DNA of 64,000 nucleotides from an uncultured Chlorobiaceae bacterium (GCA_903895195.1 CAITSZ010000039.1:17292-81291); one strand, 5' to 3'. Numbered from the stretch's first letter, positions 39,778 through 50,889 are shown. The notes: generated by a model from the letters alone, not told the origin. Numbers and translations: made by a program.

Positions 39778-42700
39778 TTAGGACTGTGGTTGAGGAATTT
39801 CAACAAAAAAAGTATAAACCTCCTTATGTATCTGCGTTTCAACATCCAGTTTCGGCAAAAAATTAGCTTTGATCCATAAAGCATTCTGATTAGGAGGTTG
39901 AATCACTCCAACAATGGAATTGCTGAAAGATTGACCCGTGCGCAAGGCAACGAATGCAGGATATTCTTCAGCAGGAAGAGTTGATCCATCTTCGCGCACG
40001 ATGTTCCATCTGAGCTCGGGTATCGTCTTGCCCTGCATTTCAGAAATTGAAAACCCAAGAATGCGCTGCGCTTCTCGATTTGCCGAAATGATTCGCCCTT
40101 CCGCATTCTGGATCATCACTCCTCCGACTATGGCCTCAAACAAAAAGCGAAAACTCTCATCACTATACTGCTGGCTCTGTTCAAACTTTTTGGACTCGGT
40201 GATATCGATGAACGTAATGACCACACCGTCTATTCTGTTTTCCTGGGTGCGGTACGGCATGATTCTCACCTTAAACCAACGGCCATCGGTTGCTGAAACC
40301 TGTTTTTCACTATAGACAAGGGTATGCAGTACATCCCGTGAATCATCAGCAAGGGTTGAATAATGCAAATCTGTAACGATATCGGTTATAGGTCGCCCAA
40401 TATCACTTACAATCAACTTGATGATCGTGGATGTCCGGGTTGTAAAGCGGCGAATGTTTAGCTCATTGTCAAGAAAGAGTGTGGCAATGTCCGTACTGTT
40501 CAGCAGGTTTTTCATATCGTTGTTTGCCTGCGAAAGGTCACTTACTTTGGACTGCAGCTCCTGATTCACCGTCTGCAACTCCTCGTTGAGAGACTGCATC
40601 TCCTCCTTTGAAGTGGTTAGTTCCTCATTGGTGCTCTGCATCTCCTCATTGGCCGACTGCATCTCCTCATTAGTGGATTTTAACTCTTCCTGCGATGTCT
40701 GCATCTCTTCACGAATACTCTCTATCTCATCTCGTGACACCTTGAGATCCTGCTCGAGCGACAAAATATGGCTTTGACTTATATCGATAGGAAAGGGTGC
40801 TTCAGGGGACGCAACCTGCTGATTATTTTGAATTTCTTCGAAAACAATCAGGACAAGTCCAAACAATTGATCGGGCTTTTCAAGCTGCTCTACACTCAGA
40901 GTCACAATCTCTTTCTCTGCGTCAGAGCCGATAATGATGCGTTTTTTGAAAACAGTTGATTTATTGATAATCGCATTACCAAAAAGAGTGGTGAGTTCAA
41001 ATCGGAACCCTTCACGGGCCATAGCAAAAATATTCCAGTTTGCTTTGCCCGCTGCCGGCTCAAGGTATTTTCCTGTACGGCCGTTTATATAGATTATATC
41101 TCCATTCTCATTCGTCAGCACTGCAGCAGGGGTATAATGAGCAAGCAAAACCTGATCGGTCATCGACTGCAGATTAAGTTCAGACGAATTAAATAGGTGC
41201 TTGAAATCAATACGATCAGAAGAATGAGGAGGTTTATGAGTGAACGCAACTGGAAAATCAAGAGGTTTGGAGCGTGCACCCATTGAACGTTGTCGAAAAA
41301 ACCTTGATTTTCCGTCAATCGATTCAAACAGATTATCGCTTGACCCTAACGATTCAGCACTCCCGAGAAAAAGAATAGCTCCGGGATTGAGAGTGTAATG
41401 AAATAATGGCAAGAGCTTTTTCTGCAACTCCTGCTCCATGTAGATAAGCAGATTGCGACATACCAGAATATCAAGCTTGGTAAACGGGGGGTCCATGATA
41501 ACATTATGCGGCGCAAAAACTATAGACTCCCGAATCTCTCTTGATATCTTATATCCCCGGTCATCTTTTTCAAAAAAACGCTGCAAACGAGCTGGAGATA
41601 AATCAACTGAGATATTGAGTGGATAAATTCCAAAACGAGCCTTTTCGATAGCGTCCTTGTCAAGATCGGATGCGAAAATCTGAATCCCGAAGTTTCTGGA
41701 AGGCTTAATTGATTCAATCGATTCTTTCAAAATTATAGCTAAAGAATAGGCTTCCTCACCGGTAGAACAGCCAGCCACCCATGCGCGAATAGTACCTCCT
41801 GACGGCATTGAAGCCAGAATAGATGGTATTCCCTTGGTTTTCAAAGCTTCCCATGCTGCAGGATCGCGAAAAAAACTGGTTACTCCTATAAGGAGTTCCT
41901 TAAAAAGGAGTTCCGTCTCGTGAGGATTTCCCTGCAAAAAATGCACGTAATCATTAATCTTGTCAATCTGATGTATGCCCATGCGCCTTTCGATACGGCG
42001 ATAAACAGTGTTTTTTTTATAGAGCGAAAAATCATGACCGGTTTGAGTGCGCAAGAGAATCACAACCTTTTCAAGTCCGCTCTGCGACTTGCTTTCGAGA
42101 GAACTATCCGGCTTCGACAACAGAGGGAGATAATTAAGATAGGCGTAGATAGCTGAGGGAAGCTTCTCTACTGGAGCTATGATATCGGCAAGACCGGCAT
42201 CGATAGCACTGCGAGGCATACCATCAAATTTGGCTGAAGTCGGTTCCTGCACAAAAACGCCACCACCTTTCTCCTTAATATCACGCAGTCCCAGGGTGCC
42301 GTCAGAGCCCATTCCAGAAAGGATTACACCAATGCTATACTGCTGCATGTCATCAGCCATAGAACGGAAAAAGAAGTCTATAGGAAGCCGCAGACCTCGA
42401 GGCTTGACCATATCCAGAAGATGCAGCACGCCATGCAGCAACGACATATCCTTATTGGGAGGAATGATGTAGATATGATCAGGTTCAATCTTTAGGCAAT
42501 CAGTGACCTGTTGGACATGGAGATCAGTAACGCGCTGAAGCAGTTCCACCATAATCCCTTTATGAGTAGGATCAAGATGCTGTACAATCACAAATGCCAT
42601 TCCACATTTGGGCGGAATGTTTTTCAGAAATATTTCAAGCGCTTCAAGGCCGCCAGCTGAAGAGCCAATGCCTACGATGGGAAAAGATCCAAGATTCTTT

Positions 42701-42792
42701 CTGTTGGATGATTTTGCCTTCACGTCTTCAGTTGCTGGCCTTGGTGCTGTTTTGGAGCTTTTTGTTGAGGGCTTTCTATTTTTTTCGATCAT
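39778..42792 (-). CDS. CheB methylesterase - CheR methyltransferase - PAS fusion
   Basis: FPIVGIGSSAGGLEALEIFL; GMGSDGTLGLRDI; SFFRDPAAWEAL...WVAGCSTGEEAYSLAI; coiled-coil TNEEMQSANEEMQSTNEEL; PAS domains. Confidence 0.94.
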   Translation of the reverse strand: MIEKNRKPSTKSSKTAPRPATEDVKAKSSNRKNLGSFPIVGIGSSAGGLEALEIFLKNIPPKCGMAFVIVQHLDPTHKGIMVELLQRVTDLHVQQVTDCLKIEPDHIYIIPPNKDMSLLHGVLHLLDMVKPRGLRLPIDFFFRSMADDMQQYSIGVILSGMGSDGTLGLRDIKEKGGGVFVQEPTSAKFDGMPRSAIDAGLADIIAPVEKLPSAIYAYLNYLPLLSKPDSSLESKSQSGLEKVVILLRTQTGHDFSLYKKNTVYRRIERRMGIHQIDKINDYVHFLQGNPHETELLFKELLIGVTSFFRDPAAWEALKTKGIPSILASMPSGGTIRAWVAGCSTGEEAYSLAIILKESIESIKPSRNFGIQIFASDLDKDAIEKARFGIYPLNISVDLSPARLQRFFEKDDRGYKISREIRESIVFAPHNVIMDPPFTKLDILVCRNLLIYMEQELQKKLLPLFHYTLNPGAILFLGSAESLGSSDNLFESIDGKSRFFRQRSMGARSKPLDFPVAFTHKPPHSSDRIDFKHLFNSSELNLQSMTDQVLLAHYTPAAVLTNENGDIIYINGRTGKYLEPAAGKANWNIFAMAREGFRFELTTLFGNAIINKSTVFKKRIIIGSDAEKEIVTLSVEQLEKPDQLFGLVLIVFEEIQNNQQVASPEAPFPIDISQSHILSLEQDLKVSRDEIESIREEMQTSQEELKSTNEEMQSANEEMQSTNEELTTSKEEMQSLNEELQTVNQELQSKVSDLSQANNDMKNLLNSTDIATLFLDNELNIRRFTTRTSTIIKLIVSDIGRPITDIVTDLHYSTLADDSRDVLHTLVYSEKQVSATDGRWFKVRIMPYRTQENRIDGVVITFIDITESKKFEQSQQYSDESFRFLFEAIVGGVMIQNAEGRIISANREAQRILGFSISEMQGKTIPELRWNIVREDGSTLPAEEYPAFVALRTGQSFSNSIVGVIQPPNQNALWIKANFLPKLDVETQIHKEVYTFFVEIPQPQS

Positions 42793-43276
42793 CTGATAGC
42801 TTGATTATGGAAAAAGAGGATGATAACAAAACAAAAAAAACTTTTTTTGGACCGGCATAACTAACTATCGAATTGTATCTTGACCTGTTCCCCTGATTGG
42901 AAAACAGTATCAAAAAGAAGAGTCTGGAGATAAATTCGCTAATACAGCTGTATCGCTCTTAAATTTATATTTTTAAAGTGATTTATCCACAATTTGAATA
43001 AAAAGCCTTTATTGTTTCCCTTCCTGGATAATTTCTCTGTATACAAGAACCATAGCGAATCAGAGGTACTGCTTCTAACCTGCCGGTTTCCCTTTATGCA
43101 TACTTGATACCATTCAAAAACTTCTCATAAAATGCGGGGGGTTTACAGCCTTTAAATCATTTTTTGGCTACAAGCATCTTTGTTACTATGTTTTGTGGTT
43201 ATTATCGTTCTGCAATTGGCAGCAGTAACATTCATATGCAGATAACCTTCTACTATTTTCAGATTACAATAGAGTA

Positions 43277-44137
43277 ATGAGCGAGGAAAAAGAATCAATA
43301 CCATCCCCGGAGCTTCCTGAAGGCGACCAAAATAGTAGCTCTGATGAGCCTCTCATAACAGTCACTGAGATTACCTCCGACAATGAGGTTAGCGAGTCAG
43401 AACCGGATAGCGGCATGAATTTTATGGGCCATCTGGAGGAGATACGTTCACGACTTGTCAAGTCCGCCATTGCCTTGGTGGTTGTTACTGCCATATGTGC
43501 CAACTATTCTGATTTCCTTGTCAATGACATACTTATTGCCCCTCTGACGCGCAGCAGTAAAACCCTGGTATTGCAGAATCTTGTCCCTTATGGACAGCTC
43601 TCTCTTTACCTGCAGGTGGTTGTTTTTTCAGCGTTCATTATCTCTTTTCCTTTTCTTGCATGGCAGATCTGGCAGTTTGTTGCTCCGGGACTTCATGACA
43701 ATGAACGCAAGGCGGGACGGTTTTCAATACTGTTTATATCGCTCTCTTTTTTTACCGGTATCGGATTTGGTTATTTTGTTTTTCTTCCGGTCACCCTGCA
43801 ATTCTTTGCCAGCTTCGGAACGCCACAGATTAAGAACAATATCTCCGTTCAGGATTACGTCAGCTTTTTTATAGGCTCACTCCTTACTGCAGGGCTTGTG
43901 TTCGAACTCCCCTTCATTGCCTATATTCTGTCAAAGATAGGGCTTCTGACACCGGCCTTCATGAGATTTTACCGCAAACATGCCATAGTTTTTCTTCTGA
44001 TTGTTGCCGCGATTGTTACCCCGTCAACCGACATTGTGACCCAGCTTGTCATAGGTCTTCCAATGATACTGCTCTATGAGCTCAGCATTCTTATATCAGC
44101 TCATGTCAACCGCAAAAATAACGCTCTGAAAATGTGA
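43277..44137 (+). CDS. tatC: Sec-independent protein translocase TatC
   Basis: MNFMGHLEEIRSRLVKSAIAL; FELPFIAYILSKIGLLTPAFMRFYRKHAIV; acidic N-terminal extension. Confidence 0.95.
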   Translation: MSEEKESIPSPELPEGDQNSSSDEPLITVTEITSDNEVSESEPDSGMNFMGHLEEIRSRLVKSAIALVVVTAICANYSDFLVNDILIAPLTRSSKTLVLQNLVPYGQLSLYLQVVVFSAFIISFPFLAWQIWQFVAPGLHDNERKAGRFSILFISLSFFTGIGFGYFVFLPVTLQFFASFGTPQIKNNISVQDYVSFFIGSLLTAGLVFELPFIAYILSKIGLLTPAFMRFYRKHAIVFLLIVAAIVTPSTDIVTQLVIGLPMILLYELSILISAHVNRKNNALKM

Positions 44138-45162
44138 GGAACTGCAATCTGAAAAAATACCCGCGCATTATTGAAGTCGCGGTACCGGGCGTCACCCTTG
44201 AAGGGAATCCTCTTGACGACCCGACTGAACGCCGGATGCCAGTATATCTTCCGCCCTCTTACGATGATAAGAAGCGGTTTCCGGTAATCTACCTGCTTGC
44301 GGGCTTTGCCTCTAAAGGGCAAAGCTTTTTGAATTACAGCTTCGGGAGGCAAAGTGTGCCTGAAATAGCCGACTCATTAATAGCTGATGGCAAAATGCAG
44401 GAAGCAATCATTGTTTTTCCCGACTGCATGACCCGATATGGCGGTTCACAGTATGTGGATTCAGCAGCTACCGGCAACTATGAATCATATCTTGTTCATG
44501 AAGTTGTCCCTTTCATTGACAGGACTCTCTCTACCTTGGCTGAAAGACGGCACAGGGCTATAGCGGGAAAATCATCAGGTGGATTCGGCGCTCTCCGTTT
44601 GGGCATGAAACATCCCGGTACGTTTGCTGCAGTCGCCTGCCATAGCGGTGACATGGCGTTTGAGCTTTGCTATAAACCAAATTTTCCAGCGGCAGCAAGA
44701 GTCCTTGAGCAATACAAAGGAGATATTGCTGATTTCATTTCCTCATATGAAAAGGCACTGAAAAAACCACAAAAAGATTTCGCTCTGCTTGACCTGATTG
44801 GAATGGCTGCGGCATACTCTCCTTCTGGCAAAAACGGCTCACAAGAAGGAATACGTCTACCATTCAAACCCTATACCTGCGAACCGGTTGATGACGTCTG
44901 GCAGGAGTGGCTCAGCTTTGATCCGATAGTGATGATTGAGCAGGAAAAGTACCGTGAAGCACTGCGGTCACTTGAATTTCTTTATCTTGACTGCGGAACC
45001 CTTGATGAATATAATCTTCAGTTCGGACACAGGATTTTTGCAGCCAAAGCAACACTGTACAAAATAGCTCACCGTTACGAGGAGTTCATGGATACGCACA
45101 GCAACACTTCATACCGCTATGGAGTCTCTCTGCCAGCACTTTCAGAGATTATTGCAGGCTAA
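44134..45162 (+). CDS. Esterase (EstD/enterochelin esterase-like alpha/beta hydrolase)
   Basis: PVIYLLAGFASKGQSF; HRAIAGKSSGGFGALRLGMKHP; 4-bp overlap with tatC. Confidence 0.83.
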   Translation: MRNCNLKKYPRIIEVAVPGVTLEGNPLDDPTERRMPVYLPPSYDDKKRFPVIYLLAGFASKGQSFLNYSFGRQSVPEIADSLIADGKMQEAIIVFPDCMTRYGGSQYVDSAATGNYESYLVHEVVPFIDRTLSTLAERRHRAIAGKSSGGFGALRLGMKHPGTFAAVACHSGDMAFELCYKPNFPAAARVLEQYKGDIADFISSYEKALKKPQKDFALLDLIGMAAAYSPSGKNGSQEGIRLPFKPYTCEPVDDVWQEWLSFDPIVMIEQEKYREALRSLEFLYLDCGTLDEYNLQFGHRIFAAKATLYKIAHRYEEFMDTHSNTSYRYGVSLPALSEIIAG

Positions 45163-45786
45163 TGAGGCTGCAGAAAGCAGCCTGAAATAGAGCGCTTCCG
45201 TCTCTTTTTTCAGCTCTTCCTGAGATCCGTTGTTTACCACCACATAATCAGCCTTTTCAATCAGTTTTTTCTGGGGCCACTGCAGGGCAATTCGGCGAAC
45301 GATCTCTTCATGGTTGCCCAAACCTTTCTGGACTGCCCGTTCTATCCTCATCTGCTCATCAGCCACTACGACGACAACAACATCAAGCTGCTTATTGCTG
45401 CTGGACTCAAAAAGAATAGCGGCCTCCTTCACAAGAATCTTTACCCCCTGATTCTCTGCATCAAGCACTGATTTTTGAAATTCCCGGAACACCTTAGGGT
45501 GAATAAGATTGTTCAGTACTCCAAGTTTTTCAGGAGATGAAAAAACTGTAGCTGCGATTTTTTTTCGATCAAGAAGCAACTGCCCAGAACTATCGACTGA
45601 ATATATTTCACTCCCGAAAAGGGTTTTGATGCCATCGATAACCTCAGCATCATGCAGTTGCAGATTTTTGGCCACAATGTCTGCCTCAAAAAGAGTGCAA
45701 CCCAGTTCAGAAAGAAAACGGCATACCGTTGATTTGCCACTGCCAATTCCGCCTGTAACCCCGACAAGAAAAGGATAGCTTCTCAT
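45142..45786 (-). CDS. coaE: Dephospho-CoA kinase
   Basis: FLVGVTGGIGSGKSTVCRFLSELG; VKEAAILFESS. Confidence 0.93.
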   Translation of the reverse strand: MRSYPFLVGVTGGIGSGKSTVCRFLSELGCTLFEADIVAKNLQLHDAEVIDGIKTLFGSEIYSVDSSGQLLLDRKKIAATVFSSPEKLGVLNNLIHPKVFREFQKSVLDAENQGVKILVKEAAILFESSSNKQLDVVVVVVADEQMRIERAVQKGLGNHEEIVRRIALQWPQKKLIEKADYVVVNNGSQEELKKETEALYFRLLSAASLACNNL

Positions 45787-46163
45787 TGTCCTGTAACTGA
45801 TTTTTTGCGGAGACTTTCCCTGACCTGTAAAAGGACCTCCCTCCAGAGCTCAGGATTCTGTTTATAGGCCTCAGTCTTGCGGTTGAGACTCTCACGGGTC
45901 AGTGCGTGACGCAAGAGCAGGTCGTTACATTCAGCAGAGTCCGGAGACTTAAGAGCAACTGTTTCCTTTTCACCAGGCACTCCTGATAGAAGAAGATAAT
46001 CACTATAGAATCCGACAAAGCGGATATCGTCCTTGTCAAGGGTGAAAGATTTTTTGTCACTGCACCCAAGAAGTATGAAACCGAACAGAAGGCAAAACAA
46101 AGATGTCTGAAAGGTATCGCGCAATGTCATTTGGTTTAGAACTCCTTTATAATTTGTAGTCAA
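45783..46163 (-). CDS. Small lipoprotein of unknown function (DUF4296-like)
   Basis: Lipobox FILLGCS; 4-bp overlap with coaE. Confidence 0.55.
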   Translation of the reverse strand: MTTNYKGVLNQMTLRDTFQTSLFCLLFGFILLGCSDKKSFTLDKDDIRFVGFYSDYLLLSGVPGEKETVALKSPDSAECNDLLLRHALTRESLNRKTEAYKQNPELWREVLLQVRESLRKKSVTGQ

Positions 46164-46298
46164 CGTAAAGTAGTGTGAATGAATTTTAGTGTTTTTTTTA
46201 ACTTAATCTGCAAATTGAGAACTTTATCACCAAATTGCAAGTTTAAGCATTCTGAATCGTAAGAACATGCACTTTTAAACCCTAAATAATAATACGTT

Positions 46299-46898
46299 AT
46301 GTCTTATCAGCAACCTCCCCTCGGATATGCAGAAAACGCACTTGAACCATTTATTTCCGCAAAAACAATTGGCTTTCACTATGGCAAGCACCATGTAGCC
46401 TATATAACGAACTACAATAACCTGATTGCCGGGACTCCACTTGATGCCTTGAGCATAGAAGAGGTGATTGCCAAGACCGCCACTGACCCAGAGAAAGTGG
46501 GAGTTTTCAATAATGGTGCCCAGGCATGGAATCACTCTTTTTACTGGAACAGTCTTACTCCCAATGGTGGAGGCGAACCTTCAGGGGATCTTGCAGCAAA
46601 AATCAATCAGGATTTTGGAAGTTTTGACAAATTTAAAGATGAGCTCAAGAGTGCTGCAGCGACTCAATTCGGCAGTGGATGGTCTTGGCTTGTTCTTGAT
46701 AACGGAACACTGAAGGTTGTAAAAACCGGCAACGCACAAACACCTTCAACGAGCGGTCAGAAACCGATACTCACAATTGACGTCTGGGAACATGCTTACT
46801 ATCTTGACTTCCAGAATCGTCGCCCTGATTATGTAGCATCTGTCATTGACAATCTGCTGAACTGGGAGTTTGCGGCCAAGAACTTCAGCGCTGCATAA
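46299..46898 (+). CDS. sodB: Superoxide dismutase (Fe/Mn)
   Basis: GFHYGKHHVAYITNYN; AQAWNHSFYW; DVWEHAYYLDFQNRRPDYV. Confidence 0.96.
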   Translation: MSYQQPPLGYAENALEPFISAKTIGFHYGKHHVAYITNYNNLIAGTPLDALSIEEVIAKTATDPEKVGVFNNGAQAWNHSFYWNSLTPNGGGEPSGDLAAKINQDFGSFDKFKDELKSAAATQFGSGWSWLVLDNGTLKVVKTGNAQTPSTSGQKPILTIDVWEHAYYLDFQNRRPDYVASVIDNLLNWEFAAKNFSAA

Positions 46899-46931
46899 GG
46901 TAACCGTATCTATTTCCTTTTGTATTCAATG

Positions 46932-46960
46932 AAACAGGGCGCCATCGCAGTGCCCTGTTT
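46932..46960 (+). terminator. Rho-independent terminator of sodB
   Basis: aaacagggc-gccatcgcagt-gccctgttt followed by tgtttt. Confidence 0.75.
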
Positions 46961-46981
46961 TGTTTTCGGAATAACTTCTGC

Positions 46982-47839
46982 TCACATCCATGGCAGAATA
47001 TCTGCATCATCAAGGTTCACAACCTTGACTTTTTTTGGCATTGAAAATCTGAGGGAACTCCTGCTCTTATTAAACACCCGTTCATCATAGGCTATCACCA
47101 ACTGATGTTCTCCAATCCCATCAGCACCGGTGCTATAGAGAACCATCTCAATATCTTTAGGAACCAGTGTATTGATCCCATTAATCACAATGGACTCATA
47201 ATTCTTGAAATGAATTTCAGTTGTCGGTTGTCCCTTCCTGTTTTTGATAAGAAGAGCACTCAGCGTTCTGTTGGTTGGATTGATAACAACATCTTTGCTT
47301 CCCCATCGAGTTGCAATGTTGAATATCAAGGTTTCAGTGCCCTGTTTAACTGATCTTATTGCGCTTAACGGTTCGGTAATATTTACCATTCCTAAAAGCG
47401 TTTCCGAAAGAAGTGGAAATCCGGAATTCACTCCCATGATTTTTTCAAGATTCAGACCGTTATTGCTGCCGAGAAAAAGGCGGTTATTGAGCATATCATG
47501 CACATAGAGCGAATCAGTGCTGAAAAACATATCTGCAACTGGCCAACCGAGCAATCCCGCTGTGACAATAAGGCGGGCTTCATGCCCCCTGTTGATCCGG
47601 ATGTTGCAGAAAACACGATTCTTTCGTTTCGGGGTTTTTATCCATACATCTGCGTAGCCATCAAGCGACTCGATAATGGGAGATGCTTTAGCAACATCAC
47701 GAAACAATGCGGCTTGTTCTACGCTCAGTGCAACCTGTTCCCCGGTTAACTCCTGGCGGCCTACTGTTCTGAAATCAGCACACCCTCCACCCAAAATCGA
47801 CATTAACAACAATAATATCAGCACTCCCTTTCCATTCAT
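46982..47839 (-). CDS. Lipoprotein, DUF4292/LolB-like
   Basis: Lipobox ILGGGCA; LLGWPVADMFFSTDSLYVHDMLNNRLFLG. Confidence 0.65.
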   Translation of the reverse strand: MNGKGVLILLLLMSILGGGCADFRTVGRQELTGEQVALSVEQAALFRDVAKASPIIESLDGYADVWIKTPKRKNRVFCNIRINRGHEARLIVTAGLLGWPVADMFFSTDSLYVHDMLNNRLFLGSNNGLNLEKIMGVNSGFPLLSETLLGMVNITEPLSAIRSVKQGTETLIFNIATRWGSKDVVINPTNRTLSALLIKNRKGQPTTEIHFKNYESIVINGINTLVPKDIEMVLYSTGADGIGEHQLVIAYDERVFNKSRSSLRFSMPKKVKVVNLDDADILPWM

Positions 47840-48063
47840 CGGTTCAATCCTTATTATTATTCAGTCTCGCTTCCGTTCAGCATGGATATATTTTCCTTTG
47901 AGAATCATAGCTTTTGCTGCACATTGCATCAGGTTCTTAATCCGGCATCTTCGTGTGTTCGACTGAACATGCCGTCAATCAAGAACGAAAAGTTGCATTT
48001 TACACTCAAATTGATGTTAAAGTAAAATATAACACCATCAAAACTACAAGCCATTAATAAGCC

Positions 48064-49245
48064 ATGCAATCCCTTTATCTTAAACCAAAAGAACACCACA
48101 GAATCCAGAAAGGTCATCTATGGGTGTTCAGTAATGAACTTGCCAGTGTTCCGCGAGATATCGCATCAGGTGAAACCGTCAAGCTTTTTACCCACGACAA
48201 AAAGTTTCTTGGAACCGGTTTTTACAACCCTCACTCTCTAATCTCTGTCCGGCTTATAAGCGTCAAGGATGAACAGCCTGATAAGGAGTTTTTCACCAGA
48301 AAGTTTCTTGAAGCACTCAAGCTTCGCGAATTAATTTACAAAAATGAGGAAACCAACGCTTATCGTCTTGTCCATGGCGAATCGGATGGTCTCCCTGGCT
48401 TGATTGTTGACCGCTTCAATCAGGCAATTGTAATACAGGCCTTCTCTGCCGGCATGGATATTCACCTCTCTCTGATCTGCGATGTCCTGCAGGAATTATT
48501 TAATCCGACTGTTATTATCGTGCGCAATGAATCTCCTTTGAGGGAGCTTGAAGGACTGACGCTTTACAAAGATATTGTCCGTGGAGAAAAATCGGAAACG
48601 GTACAGACTATCCACGATGCAGGAATAACATATGAGGTTAATCTTTTTGAAGGACAGAAGACCGGCTTTTTCCTTGACCAGCGCGAAAACCGGAGAGTTA
48701 TCAGAAAGTTTGCCGAAAATGCGGACGTGCTGGATGTGTTTACAAATGATGGCGGTTTTGCACTCAATGCCCTCTACGGAGGAGCCCATTCTGCTATTCT
48801 TATTGATGCATCCAAGGAGGCGCTGCAGAGAGCTGATCGTAATGCCCAGCTGAACAAATTCAGGGAATACAGCCTTGTGGCAGCTGATGCATTTGATACC
48901 CTCGACCAGATGGTTGAATCACAGGAGTCATTTAATCTCGTTATTCTTGATCCGCCAAGCTTTACCAAAAGCCGCAAGAACCTGCCTGGTGCCCTTAAGG
49001 CATATAAAAGGCTCAATAAGCTTGGGCTTCAGTTAGTGAAAAGTGGTGGTTTTCTTGCAACAGCCTCGTGCAGCCATCATGTTTCAGAAGAGGACTTTCT
49101 TCAGTCTGTGCATCAGGCGGCTCTTTCAGCGGGATGTCAAGTCAGGTTGATACACAAAAATTCGCAACCCTTCGATCATCCTGTACTGCTTGCCATGCCG
49201 GAAACAAGCTATCTTAAGTTTGCCTGCTTTTACGTGACACGATGA
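48064..49245 (+). CDS. Class I SAM-dependent rRNA methyltransferase, RlmI-like
   Basis: PUA-like N-terminus [51 protein letters not shown]. Confidence 0.92.
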   Translation: MQSLYLKPKEHHRIQKGHLWVFSNELASVPRDIASGETVKLFTHDKKFLGTGFYNPHSLISVRLISVKDEQPDKEFFTRKFLEALKLRELIYKNEETNAYRLVHGESDGLPGLIVDRFNQAIVIQAFSAGMDIHLSLICDVLQELFNPTVIIVRNESPLRELEGLTLYKDIVRGEKSETVQTIHDAGITYEVNLFEGQKTGFFLDQRENRRVIRKFAENADVLDVFTNDGGFALNALYGGAHSAILIDASKEALQRADRNAQLNKFREYSLVAADAFDTLDQMVESQESFNLVILDPPSFTKSRKNLPGALKAYKRLNKLGLQLVKSGGFLATASCSHHVSEEDFLQSVHQAALSAGCQVRLIHKNSQPFDHPVLLAMPETSYLKFACFYVTR

Positions 49246-49246
49246 T

Positions 49247-49831
49247 CTATGACTGATAGATCTTTACCATCTCATACACCTCTTTCCATGATGCAGCTTT
49301 CGGGCTGCTGATATGGAGATTGGTGCTGTTGGCAAAGCAAATGGTATACAATCCCTTTTCCCTGAGCTGAGTCACATTGTGAGGGGCATCTTCAATGTAG
49401 ATATCGGCACCTACCTGCGCCTTCTCTTTCATGAAACAGAGATCCCAGTAGGGTATCCCATGGCCGTCAAGCCATTCAACCGTCTGCTGAACGGCAGAGG
49501 CATGGAAATAATGAATAAAAAGCCTGTGCGTAATAATCCGTATGCGATAGCCCTCATCGGAAAGCATTCGCAGATACTTGCGGGCTCCGGGCATCATCTG
49601 CATGGTTTTAAAAAGCTCCCGCTGTGTCACAGCGAAACGGTGCAGACTCTCATACTGGTTTGTTCCGGTAACACCCCACTCGCTCATACCGTAGGAGACC
49701 TCCCGGGAAAGCTGATCAAGGGGACATTCAAACCACTCCGAAGCAATCTCCCGCATACGGCTGTAAAAATCAGCACAGACGCCATCAAGATCCACTCCGA
49801 TAACGGTCGCAGGCTTTTCAATAGAGCTCAT
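49247..49831 (-). CDS. 5'(3')-deoxyribonucleotidase-like HAD protein
   Basis: [34 protein letters not shown]. Confidence 0.8.
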   Translation of the reverse strand: MSSIEKPATVIGVDLDGVCADFYSRMREIASEWFECPLDQLSREVSYGMSEWGVTGTNQYESLHRFAVTQRELFKTMQMMPGARKYLRMLSDEGYRIRIITHRLFIHYFHASAVQQTVEWLDGHGIPYWDLCFMKEKAQVGADIYIEDAPHNVTQLREKGLYTICFANSTNLHISSPKAASWKEVYEMVKIYQS

Positions 49832-49840
49832 TCTCCCCTG

Positions 49841-50014
49841 CTACTTCTGGAGTTCTGAAGATGCGCCGTGTATGTAGGCAAGAGCATCCTCAAGAATTTT
49901 CATAGCCTGACGTATCTCGTAATCATCATCAGCATCATCCTTGGCTCTGTTGAGGCGTTTTTTAGCATCCTCTATTGCATCGGCAGCAAGTTGCAGTTTA
50001 GACGAAATACCCAT
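49841..50014 (-). CDS. Small acidic/helical hypothetical protein (57 aa), not in the supplied ORF track
   Basis: MGISSKLQLAADAIEDAKKRLNRAKDDADDDYEIRQAMKILEDALAYIHGASSELQK; ends 10 bp upstream of the HAD gene stretch. Confidence 0.6.
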   Translation of the reverse strand: MGISSKLQLAADAIEDAKKRLNRAKDDADDDYEIRQAMKILEDALAYIHGASSELQK

Positions 50015-50235
50015 AGCACTTCCCTCATTTATATTATGGCGATATAGTATCCTATTTTATTGAATGTACAACTATCAGGGATTATTTCGATACATATCAG
50101 AAACCGGGTAATATATCTTCTAAATAAAATATCGTTATCATTAGAACAAGTCAGTCGATTACCCATTAATAAAGAATAAGTTCATGTAAGAAAAACACCA
50201 TATCAGTCCAATTTCAACAAGCAGGTTTTGCTTTT

Positions 50236-50499
50236 ATGATTATTGCTGTTTCGCTGTTTATCGGTATAGCTGGATACATAGTCATAGAACATATGCAACT
50301 CCTTGATGCTTTTTTAAATTCAGCGATGTTGCTTGGAGTAATGGGAGCGGTAAAAACAGAAGGATTAAGTGAAAACGGGAAACTATTTGCCGGCATCTAC
50401 GCACTCTATGCGGGACTCGTTTTTATAGCTTTTATGAGCATAATGCTTTCACCAGTCATACACAGGATAATGCACCGGTTCCACTGGATAGATGAGTAA
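50236..50499 (+). CDS. Small two-TM membrane protein
   Basis: MIIAVSLFIGIAGYIVIEH...YALYAGLVFIAFMSIML. Confidence 0.6.
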   Translation: MIIAVSLFIGIAGYIVIEHMQLLDAFLNSAMLLGVMGAVKTEGLSENGKLFAGIYALYAGLVFIAFMSIMLSPVIHRIMHRFHWIDE

Positions 50500-50535
50500 T
50501 AATGATATAGAAAATTGAATAGGGTAATAAAAAAA

Positions 50536-50563
50536 AAGGAGCTGTATTGATATGCAGCTCCTT
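50536..50563. terminator. Bidirectional terminator hairpin
   Basis: aaggagctg-tattgatatg-cagctcctt preceded by an A-tract. Confidence 0.65.
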
Positions 50564-50592
50564 CTTGATTTTCGTATAACCTACAGCTTCAC

Positions 50593-50820
50593 TTAACGTC
50601 TTCGAGCCTTGTCATTCCTTTGGTTGTGGCGGTTACGTCTTTCAGCTTCGCGTAAATAGCGAAGCCTTTCATGCCTGTCGTGCGTCCGCCGATACTCTAC
50701 AGCACGAAGATGCCTTTTTTCTTCAATCCGCACTTTCTGAGGGACTGCGTTTGCTTTGAAAATTGGACTCCCGAGAAATATTCCGGTAATTCCGATAACC
50801 AGCAAGATGTTTTTAATCAT
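50593..50820 (-). CDS. Small secreted Arg/His-rich basic protein
   Basis: Signal peptide MIKNILLVIGITGIFLGSPIFKANA; resembles the signal region of ORF 21460..21660. Confidence 0.55.
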   Translation of the reverse strand: MIKNILLVIGITGIFLGSPIFKANAVPQKVRIEEKRHLRAVEYRRTHDRHERLRYLREAERRNRHNQRNDKARRR

Positions 50821-50889
50821 CCTTATAGCCCCTTATTAATAAATTACTCAGTACCGACTGATTCAACAGTGTGTTATATTAAGCGTAGT

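Noticed and set aside
46299-46898. Superoxide dismutase in a putative anaerobe as a novelty
   Set aside because: SODs are common in anaerobes, including green sulfur bacteria; ordinary gene
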